Origin: Flavobacteriaceae bacterium
Lineage (GTDB): Bacteria > Bacteroidota > Bacteroidia > Flavobacteriales > Flavobacteriaceae
Reading direction: 5' to 3'
NCBI GenBank assembly: GCA_018402385.1
Contig: JAGYJA010000002.1
Span: 281,001-345,000 of the forward strand
DNA length: 64,000 nucleotides
The position numbers were made by a program, and so were the translations under genes. Shown in pieces: positions 16,969 to 26,700 of the stretch (position 1 is the stretch's first letter; every line of letters starts with the position of its first letter). The notes beneath the pieces were generated by a model. It made no database searches. It saw only the letters and a program-made list of their open reading frames with translations, and was not told where the DNA came from.

Positions 16969-18887
16969 TTTAAAAGTTTTAGTAAAAACATTTCAATAGC
17001 GAGAAAAAACAAAGCAAAAATAACAAACCATTTCCAAAAATCACGCACATTGCTATCTTCTGCAAGTTTTTCAAAAACACTATCAAGGCTATTAAAGTTT
17101 GTGGTTCCGGTCCAGTTTGCGGCATTCATATAATTTAAGATGCTTTCAGATCTTAAGTAATTATAGCTCACACTTTGTAATTTTTTGTCTTTATCATAAA
17201 CACCATAGATACCTGCTTTTTCAGGTTGATCTGTGGTTGTAATCATAACCTTGTTACTACTATTTCGCTGTAGCGGAATAAAATTAACTGTTTCACTTTT
17301 CAAATTCAAAATATGGTCTTGAGGCAATGAAACCGAAACTGCAAATTCATTTTGACCTCCAATGTTGTAATACAAGTCAGGAAGGGGTAAACTCTGCTTG
17401 GCGATGCGATAAAAGGTGGGGACAACTAAAGGCGAATTTGTAAAATTTGAATTTTCTGTACTCAATGAACCTGTGAAAATAAAGAGACGCTCATTTTGAA
17501 TCAAAAAGTCTGTATTATCCTGAAATGAAAGAATGGGTGTGTGCTTTCGCGAAAGCGAAAAATGACTCCCCACTGTGGGGTATTGAAAATTTGTAACCTG
17601 GTCCTCAAAAACATTTTGATAGATGGGGTGGGAAAAATGAATGGTGGTTATTTGCTTTTCGGAAGTTGATGAACTTGAGATTGTACCTAAATTCAATTGA
17701 GAGAAAAAGGTGTTATAACTCGATGTGTTACTTTGAATTGATGGAATGACCACAAGAGTTCCACCGTTTTCAACAAATGAGTTTAATGCGTTTTTCAAAA
17801 CCGTGTTGATTTCTTCAAGTTGATTAAGTACAATGGTATTTTGTTCCTGCAGGATGTTGAAGTCCAGTTGGTTTAACTGTTGTGAGGTAAAATCAAACTC
17901 ATCTGAAGTATAGATTTTTCTTAGGAAACCATCGTTACCCTGATGAATTGCTAAAACCTTAATTTTATCTTTTTCATTGATATTGAAGAAAAATTCATTA
18001 TCAAAAAGAAGTGACTGGTCTGTAATTGAAACAGTCCCTTCAAAGTTTGTGTCTTCAATTTCAAAAGTTGCTGTTGCCGAAGTATTTTTTTGGATTGCAT
18101 TAGAGGTTCTTGCGATGAGTTCGCCTTGTTTGTACAATGCAATTGGAACATTTTCCTCTGCTTCGCCATAGTTTGACAATAAAACACTCAATTCAAGACT
18201 GGATGAATTTACACTTGAGATATAAACACTATCTATCGAAAGATTATTTGTATTTGAAGGCTTTAGCTGCACTGTAGAGATATTGAGGTTGCTTTTGCTC
18301 AAGTCTGGAAAGTTTTCTTGCCCTTGAAAGTCTGAGATCCATACGAGATTTTTGAGGGTTGTTTGATCATTAGAAAAAAAGCTTTCGGCTTTGAGCAGCG
18401 TTTCCTGGAGAGATAATGAATTTGAGCTGTATGAAAGATCCAGAATGTCATTTTTAAAATCTGCAATTGCCGTTTGTTGTGTTTCTGTACTGTTTGTAAA
18501 CCAGCTGAGTTCTTCAGGAATATTTGTGTTTTTAAAAAGCTGTTGAGTGGCTGTTTTTAGCATTTCGCCTTGAGCGCCTTTTGCTTGTAAACTCAATGAA
18601 TTGTCAATATAAACAACGGTTTCACTTTGAGCTGTTGCATCTGTTTTTGAGGTGCTGTAAGGTTGTGCAAAAGCCAAAATAATACAAGCCAGCGCAAACA
18701 GTCTCGATAAAAGGACGAGCCACTTTTTGAGTTGAGAGCTTTTTCGGGTTTGAAGGGTAACTTCTTTTAAAAACTTGAGATTAGTAAAGGGTGTTTTTTG
18801 AAATTTTCTAAGTTGGAATAAATGAACAATAATAGGAATTACAAGTAAAAGAAGGGCAAAGAGTAATTCAGGGTTTTTAAATTGCAT
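16965..18887 (-). CDS. BatA-domain membrane protein (TIGR02226-type N-terminus)
   Basis: 640 residues. N-terminal double membrane-spanning BatA domain (PELLFALLLLVIPIIVHLFQLRKF, then WLVLLSRLFALACIILAFAQP), followed by a von Willebrand-like/CARDB-like periplasmic region starting VVYIDNSLSLQAKG (remnant of a D-x-S-x-S MIDAS), a glutamine-amidotransferase-like middle, and a C-terminal anchor helix (WKWFVIFALFFLAIEMFLLKLL). The family is linked to the Bat/aerotolerance complex and cell-envelope maintenance; precise function unknown. First gene of the operon 18887 to 14721. Confidence 0.85.
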   Translation of the reverse strand: MQFKNPELLFALLLLVIPIIVHLFQLRKFQKTPFTNLKFLKEVTLQTRKSSQLKKWLVLLSRLFALACIILAFAQPYSTSKTDATAQSETVVYIDNSLSLQAKGAQGEMLKTATQQLFKNTNIPEELSWFTNSTETQQTAIADFKNDILDLSYSSNSLSLQETLLKAESFFSNDQTTLKNLVWISDFQGQENFPDLSKSNLNISTVQLKPSNTNNLSIDSVYISSVNSSSLELSVLLSNYGEAEENVPIALYKQGELIARTSNAIQKNTSATATFEIEDTNFEGTVSITDQSLLFDNEFFFNINEKDKIKVLAIHQGNDGFLRKIYTSDEFDFTSQQLNQLDFNILQEQNTIVLNQLEEINTVLKNALNSFVENGGTLVVIPSIQSNTSSYNTFFSQLNLGTISSSSTSEKQITTIHFSHPIYQNVFEDQVTNFQYPTVGSHFSLSRKHTPILSFQDNTDFLIQNERLFIFTGSLSTENSNFTNSPLVVPTFYRIAKQSLPLPDLYYNIGGQNEFAVSVSLPQDHILNLKSETVNFIPLQRNSSNKVMITTTDQPEKAGIYGVYDKDKKLQSVSYNYLRSESILNYMNAANWTGTTNFNSLDSVFEKLAEDSNVRDFWKWFVIFALFFLAIEMFLLKLLK

Positions 18888-18946
18888 TTAAAAAAAGATT
18901 TTTCAAAGATAAAAATTGATATGTAAATAGTACTTAATTAAATCAA

Positions 18947-20149
18947 TTATTTTTTTGGAATTTTATTGTCATCAAAAGCACTTGGGAGCAATTGGGGAAT
19001 AAATTTAATCAACAAGGGAAGGAGCAAAGTGCCTCCCGGAAGTAAAAAAATGGTGAGTGACGGAACGGTTTTAAAAATGTCATATAATTGTTCTTTTACC
19101 ACATTCTTCTCTTCCTTGCTAAGTTCGGTAAACGTTGACTTTCCTAATAATCGCATTAATTCCTTACTTTGAGAAAGCTCTTTGGACAATCTGTTTTTAT
19201 TCCTTAATATAAGCAACTTCACAAGTTTTGAAGATTGTTTGTAAAACTGTTTTACAGGATGTGTGTATTGAAACAAATTGATTGTAGATTCATTTTCTTC
19301 AACAAAACTTTTGAGATTTTTAAAACTAGTAGTTGCAAAGGTTTCATCAAGTTCTAATTCCTTGCAGAGATTGTTAAGGAATTCTTTTTCAGAAAATTCT
19401 AGTTGTAAATCACTCCAGACGGCCAGTGAAGCCAAATCAAGAATATAAAATTTTTCTAAAATGTCTGTAAACAGGCTAAAGTCAATTTGCTCGAGTGCAG
19501 CTTTTGAGTTTTTAAAATATTTTGAATAGTGTGTTGATGCCTCAAACATATCAATGAGAAGCAGATCATATTTTGTTTTTTCAGTTTTTGTGAGTAATCC
19601 AAAAAAACAAGTTTGTAAAAGTGTTTCTTCAAGTAGCTGGGGATAATTGTTAAGCTGTTGGTTTGTTTTTATAAATTTTTGATAAGCGAGTACATCAAGA
19701 AATAAAAGGGCGTTTGTCATTATATGGTCAAAATTTTGTTTTTCGACACTTTTGTTTTTTTCTATACGTTTTGCAAGGGTAAGTTCTAGTTTTCTAGATT
19801 CGCTTGATTTAAAATTTAATTTCGGAAGTAAGGAGCGTTTTTGCTCGTTTAATTTTGAGTAAAAAAGGTTCAAATGTATGATACATTCATTATAATTTGA
19901 ATTTGGGAAGTGTTTAAAATAGACAAAAAAGAAAGCCTGCAACAGGTTAACTTTGGCAATTTCTTCTTCGGTTAATTCAACAGATACAGTTTCAATTTCA
20001 ATTAGTGTATTTACAGAAAAACCATAGATAAATCCATTTTTTCTGAGGTTATCATAAAAATCTATTTCGGTATTAAAGGGAAAGTTTGCCTTGGACTTTC
20101 CTAAAATAAAAATATATTTGTCAATCCAACCGGAAGATGAAGGGTTCAT
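18947..20149 (-). CDS. LETM1-related (biofilm-associated) protein
   Basis: About 400 residues, helical and Lys/Glu/Leu-rich. The C-terminal portion (VKEQLYDIFKTVPSLTIFLLPGGTLLLPLLIKFIPQLLPSAF) is the LETM1-type membrane-associated block with the double-proline hydrophobic hairpin. I recall this as the flavobacterial 'LETM1-related biofilm-associated protein' family. I prefer the ATG at 20149 (MNPSSSGWIDKY) over 20176 because the family usually begins M-N-P-S. It is separated by 59 bp from the BatA gene and may be the first gene of the same transcript. Confidence 0.8.
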   Translation of the reverse strand: MNPSSSGWIDKYIFILGKSKANFPFNTEIDFYDNLRKNGFIYGFSVNTLIEIETVSVELTEEEIAKVNLLQAFFFVYFKHFPNSNYNECIIHLNLFYSKLNEQKRSLLPKLNFKSSESRKLELTLAKRIEKNKSVEKQNFDHIMTNALLFLDVLAYQKFIKTNQQLNNYPQLLEETLLQTCFFGLLTKTEKTKYDLLLIDMFEASTHYSKYFKNSKAALEQIDFSLFTDILEKFYILDLASLAVWSDLQLEFSEKEFLNNLCKELELDETFATTSFKNLKSFVEENESTINLFQYTHPVKQFYKQSSKLVKLLILRNKNRLSKELSQSKELMRLLGKSTFTELSKEEKNVVKEQLYDIFKTVPSLTIFLLPGGTLLLPLLIKFIPQLLPSAFDDNKIPKK

Positions 20150-20217
20150 AAAATAGTTTGTAGTGCTTTTTTGCAAATTTACATCTAAAGTTTATGAAAT
20201 AGTCTTCAAATATTGTC

Positions 20218-20225
20218 TATTTTTG
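20218..20225 (+). promoter_or_regulatory. candidate -7 element for the DUF4331 pair
   Basis: TATTTTTG, a full TAnnTTTG match, about 65 nt upstream of the ATG at 20288. No TTG at the proper distance was found, so the call is tentative. Confidence 0.35.
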
Positions 20226-20287
20226 GGCGTTATTAAGAGAACAGGTTAATTTTAATAAAATTTCTTTTCAATTATAAATTTAATTAT

Positions 20288-20995
20288 ATGAACAAAAAAA
20301 GTATCGTTTCAATAGCAGCAGTTGTTTGTTTGTTTGTTGTAACACCTTTCCTTATTTCAGGTGATCATCTGGATGCACCCGGTGTTACCGGAACAAGCTC
20401 AGATATTACCGGCTTTTATGCTTTTGAAGGCGAAAATCCAAATAATATTGTTTTGATTGCAAATTTGCAAGGTTTTTTACCTCCGGGAACAGCAACAGTC
20501 AATGCGGCTTTTGATGAAGATGTTTTGATTGAATTCAATATCGATACAAATGGAAATCTTTCTGAAGATTTGGTCATTCAAGCTATTAAAAGAGGGGATA
20601 CCATGTATTTCTTTGGACCTATTGTTCCTAATTCAACAGGTCTTCAAAGTGAAATTGCCACTTTTGCACCAGAGGATAGAAAAGGAAAAGTAGCCATTTC
20701 AGAAGGAATAACAGATGCTGAAGCAATTGTTTCTGAAACCAATGGAATGAAGTTTTTTGCAGGACCACGTGACGACCCTTTCTTTTTTGATTTAAATCGT
20801 TTCAATTCCATTGTACTTGAAGAAGTTTCCGGCTTTAATGCAGAAGGAGAAGATACTTTTGCAGGTAGTAATGTTTTGACAATAGCTGTTGAACTTCCCA
20901 AGTCAATGTTGGGTGCAGGTGCTGTTGGGGCAAATCCATTTGAACCCACAACGCCCGTTTATTCAATGTGGGTAGAATCAAAAAGAAAACAATAA
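20288..20995 (+). CDS. secreted DUF4331-family protein
   Basis: 235 residues. A signal-like N-terminus (MNKKSIVSIAAVVCLFVVTPFLISG) is followed by DHLDAPGVTG...DITGFYAFEGENP, the hallmark of DUF4331 (S/D-H-x-D/E-A-P ... D-x-x-D-x-Y-A-F). Exported to periplasm or surface. Function of the family is unknown; members are often encoded with sigma/anti-sigma pairs. It is followed 24 bp later by a lipoprotein that seems to be its companion. Confidence 0.85.
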   Translation: MNKKSIVSIAAVVCLFVVTPFLISGDHLDAPGVTGTSSDITGFYAFEGENPNNIVLIANLQGFLPPGTATVNAAFDEDVLIEFNIDTNGNLSEDLVIQAIKRGDTMYFFGPIVPNSTGLQSEIATFAPEDRKGKVAISEGITDAEAIVSETNGMKFFAGPRDDPFFFDLNRFNSIVLEEVSGFNAEGEDTFAGSNVLTIAVELPKSMLGAGAVGANPFEPTTPVYSMWVESKRKQ

Positions 20996-21019
20996 AAATT
21001 GAAAAATAATAGAATACCA

Positions 21020-21700
21020 ATGAAGAAATTACTTTATATAAGTTTTATAGTTTTAACTACAGTGCTCTTTGTACAATGTAGTGAAGATGATAACGATAAT
21101 ATTATCGATCCCGAAGCAACTTGTGAAGACGGAATTCAAAATGGCGACGAAACCGGAATTGATTGTGGTGGCAGTTGTGACAACTCATGTGAAGATGATC
21201 CTGAAGGTATTGATTTCTCCGGAGTTTTCATACAGGAGGATCAAGTGGGGAGACCTGCCATATCAAGAGTTTTTGTAACTGAAGGCTTGAGAGATGATTA
21301 TAATACAACTATTCCTTCAGAAATGACAGCTGCTTTTCAAGCAGATATGTTAAATAACCTGATGCTTTTAAACCCTGATTTTGATGGAACTGTTGAGGAA
21401 CCACTAGGTAATGGTCTTGGACAGAATTCAGTAGAATTTACAACATTTTTATCAAGAGATGTCCTGTGGGTTGCTCAATCTGGTCCAGCTACTTTTTATG
21501 ATGGAAATCAAATTTTAACCGGAAGAAAACTGGGTGATGATGTTATGGACTTTCACTTGTTACTCCTTTTTGGAGGACCTGATTTTGAAAACCCATTATT
21601 CAATGGAACAGGTGAAGACCCTTTACTTATAAGTGATGGAGTGGATGCAAATGACAAGCCGTTTTTAACGAGCTTCCCTTATGTAGCTCCACCGTTCTAA
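21020..21700 (+). CDS. DUF4331-associated lipoprotein
   Basis: 226 residues from the ATG at 21020 (MKKLLYISFIVLTTVLFVQC), chosen because it gives a clean lipoprotein signal with lipobox F-V-Q-C; the longer frame from 20999 adds seven residues before it. After the Cys comes an acidic linker and a Cys-rich motif (CEDGIQNGDETGIDCGGSC), common in flavobacterial surface lipoproteins. The body (RVFVTEGLRDDYNTTIPSEM, ...LLLLFGGPDFENPL) resembles the C-terminal half of DUF4331. The two genes may be two halves of one functional unit split between a soluble and a lipid-anchored protein. Confidence 0.8.
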   Translation: MKKLLYISFIVLTTVLFVQCSEDDNDNIIDPEATCEDGIQNGDETGIDCGGSCDNSCEDDPEGIDFSGVFIQEDQVGRPAISRVFVTEGLRDDYNTTIPSEMTAAFQADMLNNLMLLNPDFDGTVEEPLGNGLGQNSVEFTTFLSRDVLWVAQSGPATFYDGNQILTGRKLGDDVMDFHLLLLFGGPDFENPLFNGTGEDPLLISDGVDANDKPFLTSFPYVAPPF

Positions 21701-21722
21701 AGAACTAATAATAATTTTTTTG

Positions 21723-21758
21723 AAACTGCTTAAATTTCTCAATATAAGCAGTTTTTTT
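21723..21758 (+). terminator. terminator of the DUF4331 operon
   Basis: AAACTGCTTA (21723-21732) pairs with TAAGCAGTTT (21745-21754), 12-nt loop, followed by a T-run to 21758. Confidence 0.8.
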
Positions 21759-21784
21759 GCATAAAAACCAAAGCTTATTATTCT

Positions 21785-21928
21785 TCGTATATAAAGTAGT
21801 TAGTTAGTTTATGTAAAGGGGTTGTTTCCTTTACATGATTATTGTTAGAACCGGTAATGGTTAACTGGTTTTTTCAGAGTTTTTTTGTTAGTGGAAACGC
21901 CCGTGATATTTTACGGGCGTTTTTTTTT
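21785..21928 (+). ncRNA. candidate small RNA ending in a strong terminator
   Basis: A gene-free segment holding a 9-bp hairpin (ATGTAAAGG...CCTTTACAT, about 21812-21837), an AACCGGT/ACTGGTT hairpin and a terminator AAACGCCCGT (21895-21904) / ACGGGCGTTT (21913-21922) plus T9. A terminator here, after an earlier working one at 21758, needs a transcript of its own. No convincing promoter was found, so this is tentative. Confidence 0.35.
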
Positions 21929-22084
21929 GTCTCAACATTAATAAAATTTTCTTCGATTTTTTCTTCATCCCTCTATATTTATAGAAGACTCACGACATGA
22001 TAAGTTTTTAATACCTGTCAGGACTATTTAGTTATAATTTGAATAATTATGAATTTAATAATTTATCATTCTACGATAGGTATA

Positions 22085-22118
22085 ACAAAAAACGCCAATG
22101 AATTTTCAAAGGCGTTTT
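22085..22118 (-). terminator. terminator of the sigma/anti-sigma operon
   Basis: AAAACGCC (22089-22096) pairs with GGCGTTTT (22111-22118), with an inner TGAA/TTCA pairing in the loop. On the minus strand the stem is followed by TTTTTTG. Confidence 0.75.
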
Positions 22119-22169
22119 ATTAAAATTGTTCAGATTGAGGTTCTTTTTAGTCTATTTTGACAAGGTTTT

Positions 22170-22958
22170 CTAAATCACTCCCAGCGTGTATAATTGTTCT
22201 AATGTGGGTGTAGTGCTTCCACCGGCCGGTTCAAGTGTGATTCCAAAACCTTCACTTTCAGGGATGTCCTGTAATACAAATACTTTATTCTCAATAGTAA
22301 CAAAGTCGTCGAGAAGACCAATACTGGTGGGTGTAAGCGGATCCATTTTAAGGGACCAAACTTGATAAACCATTCCTTCAGGAGGTTCAGGTAGGCCTCT
22401 TGCGTCCAAATGCACTGTTTGAGTGTTTTGGTTATAAAATACTTTTGCAAAGGCTTCAGGAGCTACAGGTGCATGCCCCGGAAGGTTTATTGCTTTAATG
22501 TCTTTATCTCTTAGGATATTGAGAAGCGATTCTGTTTCAGCGAGACTTTCTTCAGTTGAAATGATTTTTTCCAGTAATTCCTGATTTTCTTTTTGGTTTT
22601 CAACCAGTTCATTTTGTAATGAAGCGTTTTGGTTAAACATCCAAAATAAACCAATCAATAATAAGACAGATGCTGCCCATCCAATAATTGCGGACCAGTT
22701 TGTGGTTTTATCTGTTTCTAAACGTTTTACTTTACTACTAAATATTTTAGTGTTTATTGAATCCCAAACATTTGTTGAAACAGGTGGAGCAACTTCTTCA
22801 GCAAGCAATTTTAATGTTGCTTCAATTTTTTCAACCTCTTCTTTTACTTCCGGATATTTTTCCATAGCAGCAATAATCTCTTTATTTTCGGCTTCTGATA
22901 GCGTGCCGTAAACAAAAAGTTCTAAGTTTCCTGATGCTATGTAATCTTGTGCGTTCAT
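22170..22958 (-). CDS. anti-sigma factor (RskA-like)
   Basis: 262 residues. The N-terminal anti-sigma domain (YIASGNLELFVYGTLSEAENKEIIAAMEKYPEV) is followed by a single membrane helix (IIGWAASVLLLIGLFWMF), a coiled coil (NASLQNELVENQKENQELLEKI) and the RskA C-terminal domain (VYQVWSLKMDPLTPTSIGLLDDF; FGITLEPAGGSTTPT). It would hold the adjacent ECF sigma factor at the inner membrane until a periplasmic signal triggers release. One-base gap to the sigma gene. Confidence 0.92.
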   Translation of the reverse strand: MNAQDYIASGNLELFVYGTLSEAENKEIIAAMEKYPEVKEEVEKIEATLKLLAEEVAPPVSTNVWDSINTKIFSSKVKRLETDKTTNWSAIIGWAASVLLLIGLFWMFNQNASLQNELVENQKENQELLEKIISTEESLAETESLLNILRDKDIKAINLPGHAPVAPEAFAKVFYNQNTQTVHLDARGLPEPPEGMVYQVWSLKMDPLTPTSIGLLDDFVTIENKVFVLQDIPESEGFGITLEPAGGSTTPTLEQLYTLGVI

Positions 22959-22959
22959 A

Positions 22960-23490
22960 CTATTCTCCCATTGAATTACGAAGGGATTTTAAACAATTCC
23001 TATTTCTTGTTTTGATAGTTCCCAAGGGAATATCGAGTTTTTCTGAGGCTTCAACCTGGGTAAATCCTTTAAAATAAAGTAAGTCTATTACTTTTCTACA
23101 TAAGGGTTCAAGTGCTTTCACAAATGTTCTTAAACCAATTGTATCTGTTGTTTGATTTAAATTTGTTTGATCCTCAAGTATATGTACGAAATTATCTGCG
23201 TCTAAGTTTTTCTTTGAGTTTTTAAAAGATTTAGACCTTAATTTATCAATTGCAGCATTACGCGCTATGTTTAAAATCCAGGTAAAGAACCTGCCTTTAC
23301 TTGAGGAGTAAGTGGATGATTTTTCCCAAATTTTGATAAAAACATCTTGTAAAACTTCTTCGGCTAGATCAGTATCCAGTAAAATATTATAGATAATACC
23401 GTAGGTGCTTTCAGAGTACATTTCATATAATTTTGAAAAGGCTCTTTGATCACGATTTTGAAGTAAAACTATTAATTCGTCTGGCTGCAT
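22960..23490 (-). CDS. ECF RNA polymerase sigma factor (SigK/RpoE-like)
   Basis: 176 residues. Region 2 (YGIIYNILLDTDLAEEVLQDVFIKIWEKSS, then FFTWILNIARNAAIDKLRS) and region 4 (CRKVIDLLYFKGFTQVEASEKLDIPLGTIKTRNRNCLKSLR) are complete. Immediately followed by its RskA-like anti-sigma gene, the typical membrane-stress pair. The divergent M36 protease and the neighbouring DUF4331 proteins are candidates for its regulon, by position only. Confidence 0.93.
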   Translation of the reverse strand: MQPDELIVLLQNRDQRAFSKLYEMYSESTYGIIYNILLDTDLAEEVLQDVFIKIWEKSSTYSSSKGRFFTWILNIARNAAIDKLRSKSFKNSKKNLDADNFVHILEDQTNLNQTTDTIGLRTFVKALEPLCRKVIDLLYFKGFTQVEASEKLDIPLGTIKTRNRNCLKSLRNSMGE

Positions 23491-23590
23491 TGATATTTAA
23501 AAACTTTGAAGGGCTAATCTAACAAAAATTATTTGATTTTAATGTTAATATATAGTTGGTGAATTAAAACCAAAACTTTTAAAAAATAGC

Positions 23591-23639
23591 ATTTTATCGA
23601 AAAAACGAGCAACATGTCGATAAAATAATGATTATTTTA
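23591..23639. promoter_or_regulatory. overlapping inverted repeats, possible operator (Fur-like core)
   Basis: ATTTTATCGA (23591-23600) and TCGATAAAAT (23617-23626) are exact inverted repeats 16 nt apart. TAAAATAAT-G-ATTATTTTA (23621-23639) is a perfect palindrome sharing the right arm. Its AAATAAT-G-ATTATTT core matches 10 of 14 positions of the 7-1-7 Fur motif. Centre is about 86 bp upstream of the predicted protease transcription start. Confidence 0.45.
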
Positions 23640-23705
23640 GTATTATTGGCGCTCAAACATTTATTGAAAAATAATTCAAACCTTTTATTGCTTCAAAACA
23701 TACTT

Positions 23706-23713
23706 TATATTTG
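23706..23713 (+). promoter_or_regulatory. -7 element of the M36 protease gene
   Basis: TATATTTG, full TAnnTTTG match. The nearest TTG (23688-23690) is only 15 nt upstream, shorter than the usual 19. Confidence 0.4.
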
Positions 23714-23794
23714 GACAATTATCTGTAATGATGACATTTCAAAAAAATACCGATGTATGTGTATATTCTTAACACCAACTTTAAATCTTAACTC

Positions 23795-26700
23795 ATGAGA
23801 CAAAAACTTACCTTCTTATTGCTATTGGCAATAGTATCTACTAATTTATCTTTTGGACAAAGCTTTAATCAACTTATTGATAAAGAGCTTCAAAGACTTA
23901 CTCACGAAAAAAAAATAACTGAAAGCGATGCTTCCTGGTTTGTGACAAGTGAACATGTGAGCAGAACAAGTGGAACGCATCACGTTTATTTTAGACAATT
24001 ATTAAATGGTCTTGAAGTAAACGGTACTGAATCAAGTATTCATATTAATTCAGACGGAAGTATTCTGACTAAGCACTTAAATTTTATTGATAACGCTAAT
24101 CAAAGACAGCAAAGTGGAATTGCGCCTGGATTATCAGCAATTCAAGCTGTGGAGGCTGCTGCTTCCAAATTGGGCTACACTTTTGAAGAGAATCTTTTCG
24201 TCATTGAAAAAAAGGCCGGAGTAAATCAGGAGACACTTCTTAGCAAAGGAGGCATCTCTATTAGTGAAATACCTGCAAAACTTTCTTATCACAAGCAAGA
24301 AGATGGAACCATCAAACTTGTTTGGGATTTATCAATAGAACATACTTCAAAACTAGAATGGTACAGTTTAAAAGTGGATGCAAATTCCGGTGAAATTTTA
24401 GATAAAATCAACTGGACAGTTTCTTGTAATCTAACTCATAATCACAATGAACATGAGCATACAGCCCACAATTCATATAACGAAAGCCCAATGGGCACTT
24501 ATAATGAATCAAATGCACTTTTAACGGGTAGTTATCGCGTTTTTGCAATGCCTGTGGAAAGTCCCTATTTTGGCAGTAGAACCCTTGAAACAACGGCTGT
24601 AAATACAGTAGCTTCCCCCTTCGGATGGCATGATACAGATGGTGTCGTTGGTCCGGAATATACCGTTACAAGAGGAAATAATGCGAATGCTTATGAAGAT
24701 GGGGATAACCCCGGTTTTCAACCAGATGGTGGCGCTTCATTAATTTTTGACTATCCATTTAACCCAGTATATTCTGGAGGAGACCAGTCTGAAGCTGCAG
24801 CAATTACCAATTTATTTTACTGGAGTAATGTGATTCACGATATGATTTATTTATATGGATTTGATGAAGCAAGTGGTAATTTTCAAGCGAATAATTATGG
24901 CAATGGAGGTATAGGTAATGATTGGGTGAGATCAGAAGCACAAGATGGAAGCGGTACCTGTAATGCAAACTTTAGCACGCCGCCAGATGGTAGTCTTCCA
25001 AGAATGCAAATGTATGTTTGTGGTAGCCAAGATGGTGATTTTGACAACCTTGTTATCGTTCATGAATATGGACATGGAATTACCAACAGGTTAACCGGTG
25101 GCGCGGCCGCCGCAGGTTGTCTAGGAAACCAAGAACAAATGGGTGAAGGCTGGAGCGACTGGTATGGACTTTTGATGACCATGCAACCAGGTGATACCTC
25201 TACCGATGCCAGAGCAGTGGGAACATACCTTTTTGGACAAGGACCCGGAGGAAGCGGAATCAGACCTTTTCCTTATAGTACAGACTTGGGTGTAAATCCT
25301 CAAACTTATGATGATATTAAAACAGCAGCTGTTCCTCACGGTGTTGGCTCTGTTTGGTCTACAATGTTGTGGGAAATGACTTGGGGACTAATTGATGCCT
25401 ATGGATTTGATGCAGATATTTATAATGGTACTGGAGGAAATAATGTTGCACTTGCTCTTGTAACTGAAGCACTTAAACTACAACCTTGTAGTCCAGGTTT
25501 TGTTGACGGAAGAGATGCTATTTTAGCAGCAGATGTTTCGCTTTATGCTGGAGCAAACCAATGTATTATTTGGGATGCTTTTGCTAAAAGAGGATTGGGA
25601 GTGAGCGCAGATCAGGGGTCTTCAGGTAGTAGATCTGATGGCACAGAAGCTTTCGATACTCCTTCAGGAGTTGCAGATTTTTCTGCACCGGCTGATGTTT
25701 GTGAAGCTGTGGGTGTTTTAACTAATCTTGGAGGCGGTACTCCAACTGGAGGTGTTTACAGTGGTCCAGGAGTTACAGACGATGGAAATGGAACCACATT
25801 TACATTTGATCCTGTCGCTGCAGGAGTGGGTGTTCATACTATTACTTATGATGTACCGGCATCTTCTTGCGCCACCGCATCTTCTGCAAGTGATGATATC
25901 GAAGTCTTTGAAGCATTGATTGTTAGTTGTCAATCAAATATTATAGTTGACACAGATTCCGGAAGCTGTGGAGCTGTTGTAAATTATACACTACCATCTG
26001 GTGTTTCAGGATGTAGTTCAGAATTCTTAGAAAACTTTGATAGTGTAAGTACACCATTATTACCCACAGAATGGACCTTTACTCAGGATTCAGGATCAGA
26101 GATTACTTGGGCAACCACAAATTCAAGCTCAAGTTCATCACCCAATGCTGTTTTTGCAAATGATCCTGCCGGCGTCAATCTTTCTTCTTTGATTTCACCC
26201 GAAATTGAAATTGCAAGTACAGATGCACAACTTATTTTTAAAAATCAGTACCAGACTGAAAACACCTATGACGGGATGGTTTTAGAATATACACTTAATG
26301 GTGGTGCCACCTGGCAAGACATTCTTAATGGTGGAGGAAGTTTTGCAAGTGGTGGTTACAATGGTACTTTGAGTACTTGTTGTGGAAACCCCTTACCGGG
26401 AAGACAAGCCTGGACAGGAAATTCTGGTGGTTTTATCGATACAGTAGTAGATTTAAGTGCTTCTTTTGATGGTGAAACAGTCCAGTTTAGATGGAGAATG
26501 GGATCAGATAATATTGTATCGTCAACCGGTGTATGGCTTGATGATATACAAGTAGTGGGCATCTTCTCACCGGAACCAATAACAACTCAAATAGCCGGTC
26601 TAGCTTCGGGTGATGTTTTCCCTGTTGGAACAACAACTAATACATTTGAAATTGAGGACGGTGCCGGAAATATGATTACTTGTTCTTTTGATGTAACGGT

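Larger units (their letters stand above)
21701..22169. other. intergenic region with three terminators and structured DNA
   Basis: 469 bp with no ORF over 20 codons. It contains a terminator for the DUF4331 pair (21723-21758), a second strong plus-strand terminator (21895-21928) not preceded by any gene, and a minus-strand terminator for the sigma/anti-sigma operon (22118-22085). Between the first two, ATGTAAAGG/CCTTTACAT forms a 9-bp stem. Confidence 0.7.
23491..23794. other. divergent region sigma operon / M36 protease with overlapping palindromes
   Basis: 304 bp, AT-rich, no ORF. It contains a 10-bp inverted repeat with 16-nt spacer (23591-23626), an adjoining perfect 9-1-9 palindrome (23621-23639) and a -7 element TATATTTG (23706-23713) for the protease gene. 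Confidence 0.65.
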
